Positions 16,777 through 24,020 of a stretch of DNA of 40,133 nucleotides are shown piece by piece. The notes beneath the pieces are model-generated. The model saw nothing but the letters and a program-made list of their open reading frames with translations. It was not told where the DNA came from and did not search any database. This DNA is from Lachnospiraceae bacterium. Lineage in GTDB: Bacteria; Bacillota; Clostridia; Lachnospirales; Lachnospiraceae. Both the position numbers and the translations under genes were made by a program. Position 1 is the first letter of the stretch, and each line of letters opens with the position of its first letter. The stretch is from positions 1 through 40,133 of the forward strand of contig JAISUG010000096.1 of the NCBI GenBank assembly GCA_031272185.1. Direction: 5' to 3'.

Positions 16777-17685
16777 TCACCCAATGTTTTCGATCAATTC
16801 TACGATCCGTTCCAGCTCTTGGGGCGTGTAGTATTCGATTTCGATCTTCCCTTTGTGCTGGTCCCGTTTGTTGATGATGACTTTGGTTCCAATAGCCCGT
16901 CGCATGCGTTCCTCATATTCCGAAAACGCCAGTTCCACGCCCGCATTCTCTTTCGGCGGTTCTTCCCCCACGGGACGTTTTTTCTGTCTGCCGGCCTGTT
17001 TGACCAGCTTTTCCACGTCGCGGACGTTGAGCTTTTCCGATTCGATCTTTATGGCTATCTGCATCTGCAAATCCGCGTCATCGATCCCCAACAATGCCCT
17101 GGCATGGCCATATGTGATGCTCCCCTCGATGATCATCTGCTGGATAGCCGCATCCAGCCTTAGCAACCGCAGCAGGTTGGTCACCGTCACCCGGCTTTTC
17201 GCAACTCTTGCGGCCACTTCTTCCTGCGTCAGCTTGAATTTGTTGATCAATTCCTGATATGCGTTTGCCTCCTCTATAGGGTTCAGGTTTTCGCGCTGGA
17301 GGTTCTCGATAAGGGAAATCTCCATGGATTCCTGGTCTTCGTACTGGCGAACTATGCAAGGCACTTCTTTGATTCCTGCCAGTTTCGCCGCACGCCAGCG
17401 CCGCTCCCCCGCTATCAATCTGTAATAGCCATCCTCCGGGGACACAATCAAAGGCTCGATGACACCATGTTGCTTCATGGTTTCTGCCAAACTATTGAGT
17501 TTTTCCTGGTCAAACTCTTTCCTGGGCTGATCCCTGTTGGGTTCGATTTCGTTGACTTTAAGCATCGTATGGACCCCATCCGTCGGTCTCGCCTGGGGTT
17601 TCGCCTGCATGACCTGTTCTACCACGTCATTCCCAAAGTAGGCTTCCAATCCCCTGCCCAACGCCTTTCTCTTTGTTTTTTCCAT
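16777..17685 (-). CDS. parB: Chromosome partitioning protein ParB
   Basis: 302 residues, normal length. ParB is a CTP-dependent DNA clamp loaded at parS. Visible parts in order: ALGRGLEAYFG near the N-terminus, the CTP-binding motif region AGERRWRAAKLAG, ENLQRENLNPIEEA, the helix-turn-helix LTQEEVAARVAKSRVTVTNLLRLL, and a C-terminal dimerisation segment. The ATG at 17685 is used, with GGAGGG 5 bases upstream; it overlaps the parA stop by one base (TGATG), so the two are coupled. Its presumed binding sites are the six parS copies at 18552-18768. Confidence 0.98.
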   Translation of the reverse strand: MEKTKRKALGRGLEAYFGNDVVEQVMQAKPQARPTDGVHTMLKVNEIEPNRDQPRKEFDQEKLNSLAETMKQHGVIEPLIVSPEDGYYRLIAGERRWRAAKLAGIKEVPCIVRQYEDQESMEISLIENLQRENLNPIEEANAYQELINKFKLTQEEVAARVAKSRVTVTNLLRLLRLDAAIQQMIIEGSITYGHARALLGIDDADLQMQIAIKIESEKLNVRDVEKLVKQAGRQKKRPVGEEPPKENAGVELAFSEYEERMRRAIGTKVIINKRDQHKGKIEIEYYTPQELERIVELIENIG

Positions 17686-18455
17686 CAAAACCCTCCTCTA
17701 CTGATGACTTCCGCCGCAAGCATCCGATAGTTTTCCGCGCCGGATGACCTGGAATCATAAAGGGTGATCGGCAATCCGTGGCTCGGTGCCTCAGCCAGTT
17801 TGATGTTGCGCTGGATGATGGTTTTATATATTCGCCCGCTTAGCGTCCTTTTTACATTGTCTACCACATCAGCGGACAGATTCGTCCTGGCATCATACAT
17901 GGTGAACACCACGCCCTCCATCACCAGGTATGGGTTCAGCTTTGCCTGCACCATCTCGATGGTTTTCATCATCTGGGACATCCCTTCCAATGCGTAAAAT
18001 TCGCATTGGATCGGGACCAGCACCGTATCTGCCGCAGTCAATGCCATAATAGTCAACATGCCCAATGCCGGGGGGCAATCTATAAGGATGTAATCGTACT
18101 GGTCTTTTACTAATTCCAGCTTTTTCTTCAGCAGCATTTCTTTCTGCAGGACATCCCGCAATTCGAACTCTGCCCCAGCAAGGTCTACATCAGATGGCAA
18201 AACATCCAGGTTCGGCTGGATTTCCTTAGTTATATAGTCCTGTATGGATGTGTCTCCTTCCACCAGCAGTTCAAATGCAGTCATGTCCAGGTAGTCTTTT
18301 ATCAAACCTACGCCACTGGTAGCGTTGCCCTGAGGGTCAAAATCGATCAACAAGACGTGCTGCCCCGCCTCCGCCAGACATGCAGAAAGGTTTATGGCCG
18401 TAGTCGTTTTCCCCACGCCACCTTTCTGGTTTGCAATAGCTATAGTTCTTCCCAT
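17685..18455 (-). CDS. parA: Chromosome partitioning ATPase ParA (Soj)
   Basis: 256 residues. Deviant Walker A KGGVGKTTT with the signature lysine is at about 11-19, DFDPQGNATSG follows at about 40, and the Walker B region is YDYILIDCPPALG. It binds DNA non-specifically as an ATP dimer and, in relatives, also acts on DnaA. The ATG at 18455 follows GGAGG by 6 bases and gives the family N-terminus GRTIAIANQKGG; a few upstream in-frame codons are not used. It lies directly downstream of the parS array, so spreading ParB could repress its promoter. Confidence 0.98.
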   Translation of the reverse strand: MGRTIAIANQKGGVGKTTTAINLSACLAEAGQHVLLIDFDPQGNATSGVGLIKDYLDMTAFELLVEGDTSIQDYITKEIQPNLDVLPSDVDLAGAEFELRDVLQKEMLLKKKLELVKDQYDYILIDCPPALGMLTIMALTAADTVLVPIQCEFYALEGMSQMMKTIEMVQAKLNPYLVMEGVVFTMYDARTNLSADVVDNVKRTLSGRIYKTIIQRNIKLAEAPSHGLPITLYDSRSSGAENYRMLAAEVISRGGF

Positions 18456-18486
18456 CAGATTCCTCCACAACATGTAGTTCCCTGCC

Positions 18487-18492
18487 AGTATA
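18487..18492 (-). promoter_or_regulatory. Possible -10 box of the parAB operon
   Basis: TATACT on the minus strand, 32 bp upstream of the parA start. No good -35 is found 17 bp away, where the nearest hexamer is a poor match. The parS array begins about 60 bp upstream, so this weak promoter may be ParB-controlled. Confidence 0.35.
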
Positions 18493-18551
18493 GCACAAAG
18501 TGTTGAGTTTTCATATATCTAATTTGAAAAAATGCGAAATATTTTTGGGAA

Positions 18552-18567
18552 TGTTCCACGTGGAACA
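18552..18567. promoter_or_regulatory. parS site 1
   Basis: TGTTCCACGTGGAACA, a perfect 16-bp palindrome of the parS type (Bacillus consensus TGTTNCACGTGAAACA). It is the site nearest parA. Confidence 0.93.
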
Positions 18568-18591
18568 TATTCTCCGCTTTTTCGGCAAAGA

Positions 18592-18607
18592 AGTTCCACG
18601 TGGAACG
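18592..18607. promoter_or_regulatory. parS site 2
   Basis: AGTTCCACGTGGAACG: the 14-bp palindromic core GTTCCACGTGGAAC is intact and the outer bases differ. Its centre is 40 bp from site 1. Confidence 0.85.
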
Positions 18608-18631
18608 TATACTGATATATTTTGAAGATGA

Positions 18632-18647
18632 TGTTCCACGTGGAACA
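18632..18647. promoter_or_regulatory. parS site 3
   Basis: TGTTCCACGTGGAACA, a perfect palindrome identical to site 1. Its centre is 40 bp from site 2. Confidence 0.93.
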
Positions 18648-18669
18648 TCCCTCCGGCGATTAGCAAAAA

Positions 18670-18685
18670 CGTTCCACGTGGAACA
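18670..18685. promoter_or_regulatory. parS site 4
   Basis: CGTTCCACGTGGAACA, intact 14-bp core. Its centre is 38 bp from site 3. Confidence 0.88.
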
Positions 18686-18709
18686 TCTCTCCTGCATTCC
18701 GAGAAGGAA

Positions 18710-18725
18710 GGTTCCACGTGGAACT
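18710..18725. promoter_or_regulatory. parS site 5
   Basis: GGTTCCACGTGGAACT, intact 14-bp core. Its centre is 40 bp from site 4. Confidence 0.85.
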
Positions 18726-18752
18726 CTTCTTTGGAAGTCGGAAAGAAATACG

Positions 18753-18768
18753 TGTTTCACGTGGAACA
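18753..18768. promoter_or_regulatory. parS site 6
   Basis: TGTTTCACGTGGAACA, with the left half as in the Bacillus consensus and the right half as in the other sites here. Its centre is 43 bp from site 5, and it is nearest the divergent hydrolase promoter. Confidence 0.9.
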
Positions 18769-18809
18769 CTCCTTTTTAAGTAGCGAGACGAAAGTCGCAA
18801 TATTTGGTC

Positions 18810-18838
18810 TTTACATGATGCTTGAAACAATGTATAAT
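18810..18838 (+). promoter_or_regulatory. Promoter of the alpha/beta hydrolase gene
   Basis: TTTACA (18810-18815), 17-bp spacer, perfect TATAAT (18833-18838), 88 bp upstream of the ATG at 18927. It begins 42 bp after the last parS site, so ParB spreading could affect it. Confidence 0.7.
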
Positions 18839-18926
18839 GATATTGCTTTTCAATGTCGGATGCGCACTGTTTGGTTGGTGGAGCAATATCATCCATTGAA
18901 AGAAATCGCCCCTAAGAGAGGTACCC

Positions 18927-19880
18927 ATGAATTCAAAGAGAACTTTTACCGGATTCCTATATAAGTTGGTCGCCACAGCGATCTCATTGGCAGCCGCCCT
19001 TGCGGTCCTTAATAAGCTCATCATTATTCTGTCTACCTACAAGCGGTCGTTGAACAAATGCGGCGGGGAGATGTCGCACACATTTCACTGGAAGCATGGG
19101 GACATTTTTTACACCGTGCATGGCAGGGGGAAACCACTTCTGTTGCTACACGACCTCAACCCTTCCTCAGGCAGCCACGAATGGAATAAAGTAGTTGATT
19201 CCTTGTCGGCCAATCACACAGTCTACAGCCTGGATTTGCTGGGATGCGGCCGCTCCGAAAAGCCGCATCTTTCCTATACTAACTTCCTTTATGTACAGCT
19301 GCTCACCGATTTCATCCATACAGTCATCGGTCGAAAACCCCATCTGATTTGCACCGGGACATCTGTGCCTCTTGCAGTCATAGCCAGCAAGTATTGCCCC
19401 GGCCTTTTTGAAAACATGGTGTTCGTCAACCCATTGCCGTGTACGGATGCTTCGCGTCACCTTTTCGCCAAGGCATACAACCTCCCGCTAAAAGGTACGT
19501 TCCTATACCATCTGGCATTTACCCGCAACAAGATCAAAGCGTCCTTTGCCAGGCAGTATTTCTACAACCCACGCTATATCAGGCCCGTGGATATCGACAA
19601 CTATCACGAATCCGCTCATTTGGGGGATTCACCGAAGTCTCTCTATGCCAGCATCCTGGATGGCCTTACGTGGTTTAGCATCACCGAACCCCTCTCCCAC
19701 CTGGAGCAAAAGATACTGATCATCGGAGGGGCAGGTGTCCCCGACATCAAATCCACCTTGGCTTCTTACCGAGGGCTCAACCCCCGTATAGAGACCGCCA
19801 TCATAGACAAGACCAAATACCTCCCCCACATGGAAGCTCCCGCCAAATTCACGGCCATTGCGGAGAAGTTCCTTGTGTAG
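18927..19880 (+). CDS. Membrane-anchored alpha/beta hydrolase
   Basis: 317 residues. An N-terminal hydrophobic segment (about 10-36) suggests a membrane anchor or uncleaved signal. The rest is an alpha/beta-hydrolase fold: strand LLLLHDLNPSS with an oxyanion-type HD, SLDLLGCGRSEKP, the nucleophile elbow G144-T-S146-V-P148, a late strand KILIIGGAGVPDIKS that may carry the acid, and H301 in KYLPHMEAP as catalytic base. The elbow departs from G-x-S-x-G by having Pro for the last Gly, yet Ser and His remain. The ATG at 18927 follows AGAGAGGT. The gene looks lower in GC than the V-ATPase genes. Substrate unknown; esterase or lipase activity is possible but not shown. Confidence 0.85.
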   Translation: MNSKRTFTGFLYKLVATAISLAAALAVLNKLIIILSTYKRSLNKCGGEMSHTFHWKHGDIFYTVHGRGKPLLLLHDLNPSSGSHEWNKVVDSLSANHTVYSLDLLGCGRSEKPHLSYTNFLYVQLLTDFIHTVIGRKPHLICTGTSVPLAVIASKYCPGLFENMVFVNPLPCTDASRHLFAKAYNLPLKGTFLYHLAFTRNKIKASFARQYFYNPRYIRPVDIDNYHESAHLGDSPKSLYASILDGLTWFSITEPLSHLEQKILIIGGAGVPDIKSTLASYRGLNPRIETAIIDKTKYLPHMEAPAKFTAIAEKFLV

Positions 19881-19913
19881 TAAAATACCCAGAAACGAAA
19901 ATTGGGCACTGCG

Positions 19914-19970
19914 AGGTGAGCCCCACAGGGTCTCACCGATGCGCCTAAAGTGTCCTGCAGACCCTTAGGC
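19914..19970. other. Two adjacent hairpins sharing a 19-base motif with 39665-39683
   Basis: GGTGAG/CTCACC (about 19915-19937) and GCCTAA/TTAGGC (19943-19970) can each fold. TGCGCCTAAAGTGTCCTGC at 19940-19958 recurs with one change at 39665-39683, again in a hairpin context. No known RNA family was recognised. The wider gap 19881-20213 has no convincing gene. Confidence 0.35.
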
Positions 19971-20051
19971 AAGACTACATGCTCCCGGTCAGAACCAGCA
20001 GCCTTGTGCGTCAGGTCAGCTCGGACCCGCCCCGGCGGCGCAGTGACTTGT

Positions 20052-20090
20052 AACAAAAAAGCACAGGATGGCCAGCCTCCTGTGCTTTGT
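20052..20090. terminator. Bidirectional intrinsic terminator
   Basis: Stem AAAGCACAGGA/TCCTGTGCTTT with a 9-base loop (arms about 20058-20068 and 20078-20088). On the minus strand it is followed by TTTTTTGTTA, a good U-tract, ending transcription of the small membrane protein gene. On the plus strand it is followed by TTTGTCGTT, a weaker tract that could stop the hydrolase message. Confidence 0.8.
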
Positions 20091-20103
20091 CGTTATTGAT
20101 CAC

Positions 20104-20165
20104 CTGTGGCTAGCCTCTGCTCAGCTGTGGCTAGCCTCTGCTCCGCAGTGGCTTGCCGATGAGCG
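20104..20165. repeat. 21-bp tandem repeat
   Basis: Two near-identical 21-bp units (CTGTGGCTAGCCTCTGCTCAG at 20104 without its last base in quotation form: core GTGGCTAGCCTCTGCT) and a third degenerate unit from 20146. Each contains the palindrome GGCTAGCC. The array lies between the terminator and the 3' end of the small membrane protein gene. Confidence 0.8.
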
Positions 20166-20213
20166 TCGGGGCGGGCACGATCAGCGTTAGCGCATGTCAG
20201 GTGCTTAAGGTCT

Positions 20214-20624
20214 TTATCCCCTCTTCTGCACGAACCCGATCCCCCATTTGGACAGCTTTGAAATCACAGGCACATTGGCATCTTTCCCTTTGCTCACGTT
20301 GACGGCAGATATGATGATGAATACCAGCACCAAGATCCTCAGGATACTGATTATGATATCAAACAGCATACTGAAAGCCGCCCCGATATACGGGATCAGG
20401 GTAAAGGGATACAGCGCCCCCCGCAGCACCAAGGATACCGCCGAAACCACAAACCCCAGGAAAAACGCCTGGACAGTCTGGTCTATCAGCCAGTTGTCCT
20501 TTTCCACCAATACGGCATAGCCTATCAAGAGGCCGCTCAGCAATGGCTCTCCAATCCACGTCAGAATAAAAGCAAACACAGCCACGAAACAGATGTTCAG
20601 ATTTGTTGCACCTTTTCTGATCAT
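20214..20624 (-). CDS. Small integral membrane protein, unknown function
   Basis: 136 residues with three to four hydrophobic segments: NLNICFVAVFAFILTWIG, LLSGLLIGYAVLVE, a central AFFLGFVVSAVSLVL and a C-terminal IISILRILVLVFIIISAV, ending in a short Lys-rich tail. There is a loose likeness to small DUF4870-type proteins, not enough for a name. The ATG at 20624 follows AAAGGAGGT and is clearly better than the upstream in-frame option. It has its own possible promoter (20706-20734) and is followed by a strong terminator, so it is probably a single-gene unit. Confidence 0.75.
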   Translation of the reverse strand: MIRKGATNLNICFVAVFAFILTWIGEPLLSGLLIGYAVLVEKDNWLIDQTVQAFFLGFVVSAVSLVLRGALYPFTLIPYIGAAFSMLFDIIISILRILVLVFIIISAVNVSKGKDANVPVISKLSKWGIGFVQKRG

Positions 20625-20705
20625 ATGACCTCCTTTTCCAATCTGCGCTTCGCGCACATCATATACCACATCATGCCACACACAATAACCTCAACCAATG
20701 AAACC

Positions 20706-20734
20706 AGTGTACCACACTTTCCTACGGATTTCCA
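20706..20734 (-). promoter_or_regulatory. Possible promoter of the small membrane protein gene
   Basis: On the minus strand TGGAAA (20729-20734), 17-bp spacer, TACACT (20706-20711). Both boxes match the consensus at four or five of six positions. Confidence 0.4.
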
Positions 20735-20754
20735 TATATTTATTGTAATGGCTA

Positions 20755-21085
20755 TAGCAGCTTTTTGTCTGGTATCCCGGGGCGTCTGGGCGCCATTCAT
20801 TTCTTTGATTTCGTCGGCATTATATAGCGGTTTTTATCCGGTATTCAAGCGCATCTGGGTGCCATTTATTTCTTTGATTTCGTCGGCATCATATAGCGGT
20901 TTTTATCCGGTATTCAAGCGCGCCGGGGCGGCGTTGATTTCTTTGATGTCGTTGGTTTTATAGCGGCTTTTTATCTGGTATTCCGGTGCTCCATGGCGAC
21001 GTTGATTTCGTCGATTTCATTGATTTCATTGATTTCGTCGGCTTTATAATGGCTTTTTGTCCGGTATCCCGGCGCGTCTGGGGTA
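20755..21085. repeat. About 68-bp tandem array including the 3' end of rsmG
   Basis: Five imperfect units recognised by GCGGTTTTTATCCGGTATTC-like starts at about 20758, 20827, 20896, 20963 and 21051. The last contains the final codons of rsmG (stop at 21044-21046). The step before it is longer (about 88 bp) owing to extra ATTTCATTG units. The other copies are non-coding and fill most of the gap downstream of rsmG. Confidence 0.88.
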
Positions 21086-21796
21086 CTTGGGGTCTGTAGG
21101 CAGCATTTTATCCAAGACTACCAGGCTTCGGTGAATCTCTCCCCCCGACAGTGTGAAGCGCACCACATTTTCCAGGTCAGCACCTAGCAATTCAAACGCA
21201 CGTTTGCTATCAGATATCTCTTGGTCTGACTCGCCTGATTTGTACGCCACGAACCGTCCGCCGACTTTCAGCATTGGGATGGCGTACTCCGCCAAAACGG
21301 GCAGTTTCGCCACTGCCCTGGACACAGCCAGATCAAACCTCCCCCTGAACTCATCGCTTCTGCCTAGGTCTTCCGCCCTGCCATGTACCGCCGTGACATT
21401 TGACAGCCCCAGTTCCCGCACCGCATGGGCCAAGAACTCCACGCGCTTTTGCAGGGAATCCACCAAAACCAATGAAAGCCCAGGGAACGCTATCCCCATC
21501 GGTATGCCAGGGAACCCCGCACCGCTCCCTATGTCAACTATGCGTAAGGTGCTTTGCCCCAAATCATCCACGGCGCGAGTGATGGATAGGCTGTCGCAGA
21601 AATGCTTTGTTATGATCTCCCCCGGTTCCCGGATCGCAGTGAGGTTCACCCTCTCGTTCCACTCTTCTATCAATTCCCCATACACAATAAAACTGTCCAC
21701 CATGGTTTCGCTCAGATCAATGCCAAGCTCACCGGCGCCCTCCCATAGCAGTCTCTTTTCTTCTTCCCCGAACCTTTTCTTATCCCCGGCTCCCAT
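21044..21796 (-). CDS. rsmG: 16S rRNA (guanine527-N7)-methyltransferase
   Basis: 250 residues, near the usual 235-240. It uses SAM to form m7G527 in the decoding-site 530 loop. The family motifs are NLTAIREPGEIITKHFCDSL (about 51-70) and the SAM loop VDIGSGAGFPGIP (about 87-99), with VDSLQKRVEFL after it. The C-terminal tail PRRAGIPDKKPL is encoded by the last unit of a 68-bp repeat and may be longer than usual. ATG at 21796 follows a distant AGGG. It is the last gene of the rpmH-to-rsmG cluster; loss of this enzyme in other bacteria gives low-level streptomycin resistance. Confidence 0.97.
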   Translation of the reverse strand: MGAGDKKRFGEEEKRLLWEGAGELGIDLSETMVDSFIVYGELIEEWNERVNLTAIREPGEIITKHFCDSLSITRAVDDLGQSTLRIVDIGSGAGFPGIPMGIAFPGLSLVLVDSLQKRVEFLAHAVRELGLSNVTAVHGRAEDLGRSDEFRGRFDLAVSRAVAKLPVLAEYAIPMLKVGGRFVAYKSGESDQEISDSKRAFELLGADLENVVRFTLSGGEIHRSLVVLDKMLPTDPKYPRRAGIPDKKPL

Positions 21797-21946
21797 TTAC
21801 GTCGAACCCTATACCTCTCTCATGCATGCTGCCCTTAGAATGCCCCATCCCCAGCTCATAGCCGGTACGAAACCCAAATCCGACTCCCACTCCCACTCTC
21901 GACCGTCGCAGGCTTTACCCATTCGTCGTTTCCTTCGCCTCAAATT

Positions 21947-22119
21947 TCACAATGGGAATCCATCATCAAAGTCATTTTTGTATCTCTCTCCGTCCGTAGG
22001 CAGCTTCCAGGCACACCAGCAGCACCGAGATGTCACAATGGGTAATCCATCATCAACGTCATTTTTGTATCTCTCTCCGTCTGGTCGCAGCTTCCAGGTA
22101 CACCAGCAGCACCGAGATG
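21947..22119. repeat. 86/87-bp tandem duplication of the mnmG 3' end
   Basis: Copy 1 is 21947-22032 and copy 2 is 22033-22119, both starting TCACAATGGG and ending CACCGAGATG. Copy 2 contains the last codons and stop of mnmG (stop at 22059-22061), while copy 1 lies outside the gene and is a silent relic. There are about nine differences, including one indel. Confidence 0.93.
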
Positions 22120-24020
22120 TCCGCCGGGGACACCCCGGAAATGCGGGATGCCTGCCCCACCGAGGTGGGTTTGCGTTGGTTCAATTTCTGCATCGCCTCC
22201 AAGCGCAGCCCCCGCACCTGGGTGTAATCCAATTCGGGGGGCAGCACACGCTTCTCCAGCTTTTGGAAGTGCTCCACCTGCTGCCTTTGCCTCTCGATAT
22301 ATCCTGCGTATTTGATCTGGATGTTTACCTGCTCCTCGATTTCCCTGCGCATCACCGGATCCATCGCCGCAACCACTACCTGATGCGCCGGGGAAACGTG
22401 CATCGGTTCCCGCCCCGTATCCAGCGGCCCCACTTTCCAATAGTCCAGCTCCGGCCTCCTTATGAGCTCCGCCAGCGATGCGCCCGTTTTTAGGGGGCTG
22501 CTTCCATATGACATGAGCAGTTCCTGCACTTGGGGTGTTTCGCCCACGTATGTTTCTTCCATACGCTTGCTCTCCGCATCTATGGCGGATTCCTTTTCAA
22601 GCAGCCGCCTATAGCGCGCGTCGTCAATAAGGCCCATGTCATGGCCAATCTTGGTCAGCCGCAGGTCTGCATTGTCCTGTCGCAGCAGCAACCTGTACTC
22701 TGCCCTGGAAGTCATCATGCGGTATGGCTCCCGGTTGTCCTTGGTCACCAGGTCGTCGATAAGGACACCGATGTAGGCCTGTGAGCGATCCAGCACCATT
22801 GGTTCCTTTCCAATGATCTTGCGGCTTGCGTTGATGCCGGCAACCAGCCCTTGGGCGGCAGCTTCCTCGTATCCGGAACTGCCATTGAACTGGCCGCAGC
22901 AAAACAGCCCCCCTATGGACTTCGTTTCCAATGTGGGGAGCAGCTGGGTGGCATCCAGGCAGTCATACTCTATGGCGTATGCGTTTCGCACTATATGGGC
23001 ATGGGAAAAACCCTTCATCGTCCGCAGCATCTCCACCTGCACGTCTTCCGGGAGCGACGAACTCATGCCGCTTAGATACATTTCGTTGGTATATAGTCCC
23101 TCCGGCTCCACGAAAATCTGATGGCGCTCCTTTTGTGGGAATTTCACCACCTTGTCCTCAATGGACGGGCAATACCTGGCGCCCGTACCTTCTATGAACC
23201 CGGAAAACAGCGGGGATCTGTGGATGTTCCTGCGGATGACCTCGTGGGTCTTTTCATTGGTGTAGGCCAGCCAACACAAAGACTGTTCCTTTTGCACGGT
23301 GTTCGGGTCTGTGGAAAAGGAAAATGGCGTGATAGGCTCATCCCCCCGTTGCTCCTCCAGCTCATCAAAGTCCACCGTCCTGGCATCCACCCTGGGGGGC
23401 GTGCCTGTCTTGAACCGCTGCATGGCAAAGCCCAGGCACTTAAGGGAATCGGTCAGGTGTGTGGCCGCCTGCAACCCGTTTGGCCCCGTGGGGTTGACCA
23501 CATCCCCGAAAATGCATCTGGCGCCCAGGTATGTGCCCGTGGCCAGGACCACCGCTTTGCCCCGGTAAATGGCCCCGGATGCGGTTTCCACGCCGTACAC
23601 ATTTCCCCCCTCGGCCAAAACCCCGGCCACCTCCCCTTGCCTGATGGTGAGGTTTGGCGTGTTTTCCAGTGTCTTTCGCATTTCCATGGAATACTTCTGC
23701 TTGTCAGCCTGGGCGCGCAGGGAATGTACCGCCGGCCCCTTTGACGTGTTGAGCATCCGGCTCTGGATGAATGTCTTGTCTATGTTTTTGCCCATCTCAC
23801 CGCCCAGCGCATCCAGCTCCCGCACCAAATGGCCCTTGGAAGTCCCCCCCACATTTGGGTTGCATGGCATCATGGCTATGCTGTCGACGCTGATGGCAAA
23901 CATGATGGTGGACAGCCCCAACCTGGCGCCGGCCAGGGCCGCTTCGCACCCTGCATGGCCAGCCCCCACCACGATCAGGTCATATTCATTTCCCCATGCA
24001 GAATTTGCTGAAGATCTCAT
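22059..24020 (-). CDS. mnmG: tRNA uridine-5-carboxymethylaminomethyl modification enzyme MnmG (GidA)
   Basis: 653 residues, slightly above the usual 620-635. It is the FAD-dependent partner of MnmE in making (c)mnm5U34 in tRNAs. The dinucleotide-binding motif [17 protein letters not shown] is at about 19-35, followed by [28 protein letters not shown] and [10 protein letters not shown], all family hallmarks. The ATG at 24020 is the only in-frame ATG before the FAD motif; it overlaps mnmE by 35 bp, so translation is probably coupled. Its 3' end was duplicated downstream (21947-22032). Confidence 0.97.
   Translation of the reverse strand: MRSSANSAWGNEYDLIVVGAGHAGCEAALAGARLGLSTIMFAISVDSIAMMPCNPNVGGTSKGHLVRELDALGGEMGKNIDKTFIQSRMLNTSKGPAVHSLRAQADKQKYSMEMRKTLENTPNLTIRQGEVAGVLAEGGNVYGVETASGAIYRGKAVVLATGTYLGARCIFGDVVNPTGPNGLQAATHLTDSLKCLGFAMQRFKTGTPPRVDARTVDFDELEEQRGDEPITPFSFSTDPNTVQKEQSLCWLAYTNEKTHEVIRRNIHRSPLFSGFIEGTGARYCPSIEDKVVKFPQKERHQIFVEPEGLYTNEMYLSGMSSSLPEDVQVEMLRTMKGFSHAHIVRNAYAIEYDCLDATQLLPTLETKSIGGLFCCGQFNGSSGYEEAAAQGLVAGINASRKIIGKEPMVLDRSQAYIGVLIDDLVTKDNREPYRMMTSRAEYRLLLRQDNADLRLTKIGHDMGLIDDARYRRLLEKESAIDAESKRMEETYVGETPQVQELLMSYGSSPLKTGASLAELIRRPELDYWKVGPLDTGREPMHVSPAHQVVVAAMDPVMRREIEEQVNIQIKYAGYIERQRQQVEHFQKLEKRVLPPELDYTQVRGLRLEAMQKLNQRKPTSVGQASRISGVSPADISVLLVYLEAATRRREIQK

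Noticed and set aside
18455..18896. Overlapping open frames on the minus strand across the parS array, rich in FHVE and STWN motifs
   Set aside because: The repeated peptides are just translations of the parS palindrome; there is no ribosome site and the frames cross a control region.
19766..20056. 96-codon open frame on the minus strand downstream of the hydrolase
   Set aside because: It overlaps the hydrolase gene end, lies within hairpin-rich DNA, and has no ribosome site or family likeness.
19980..20056. Possible SRP RNA or other known structural RNA
   Set aside because: The conserved GGAAGGAAGCAGC apical sequence of SRP RNA and signatures of 6S, tmRNA and RNase P RNA were not found.
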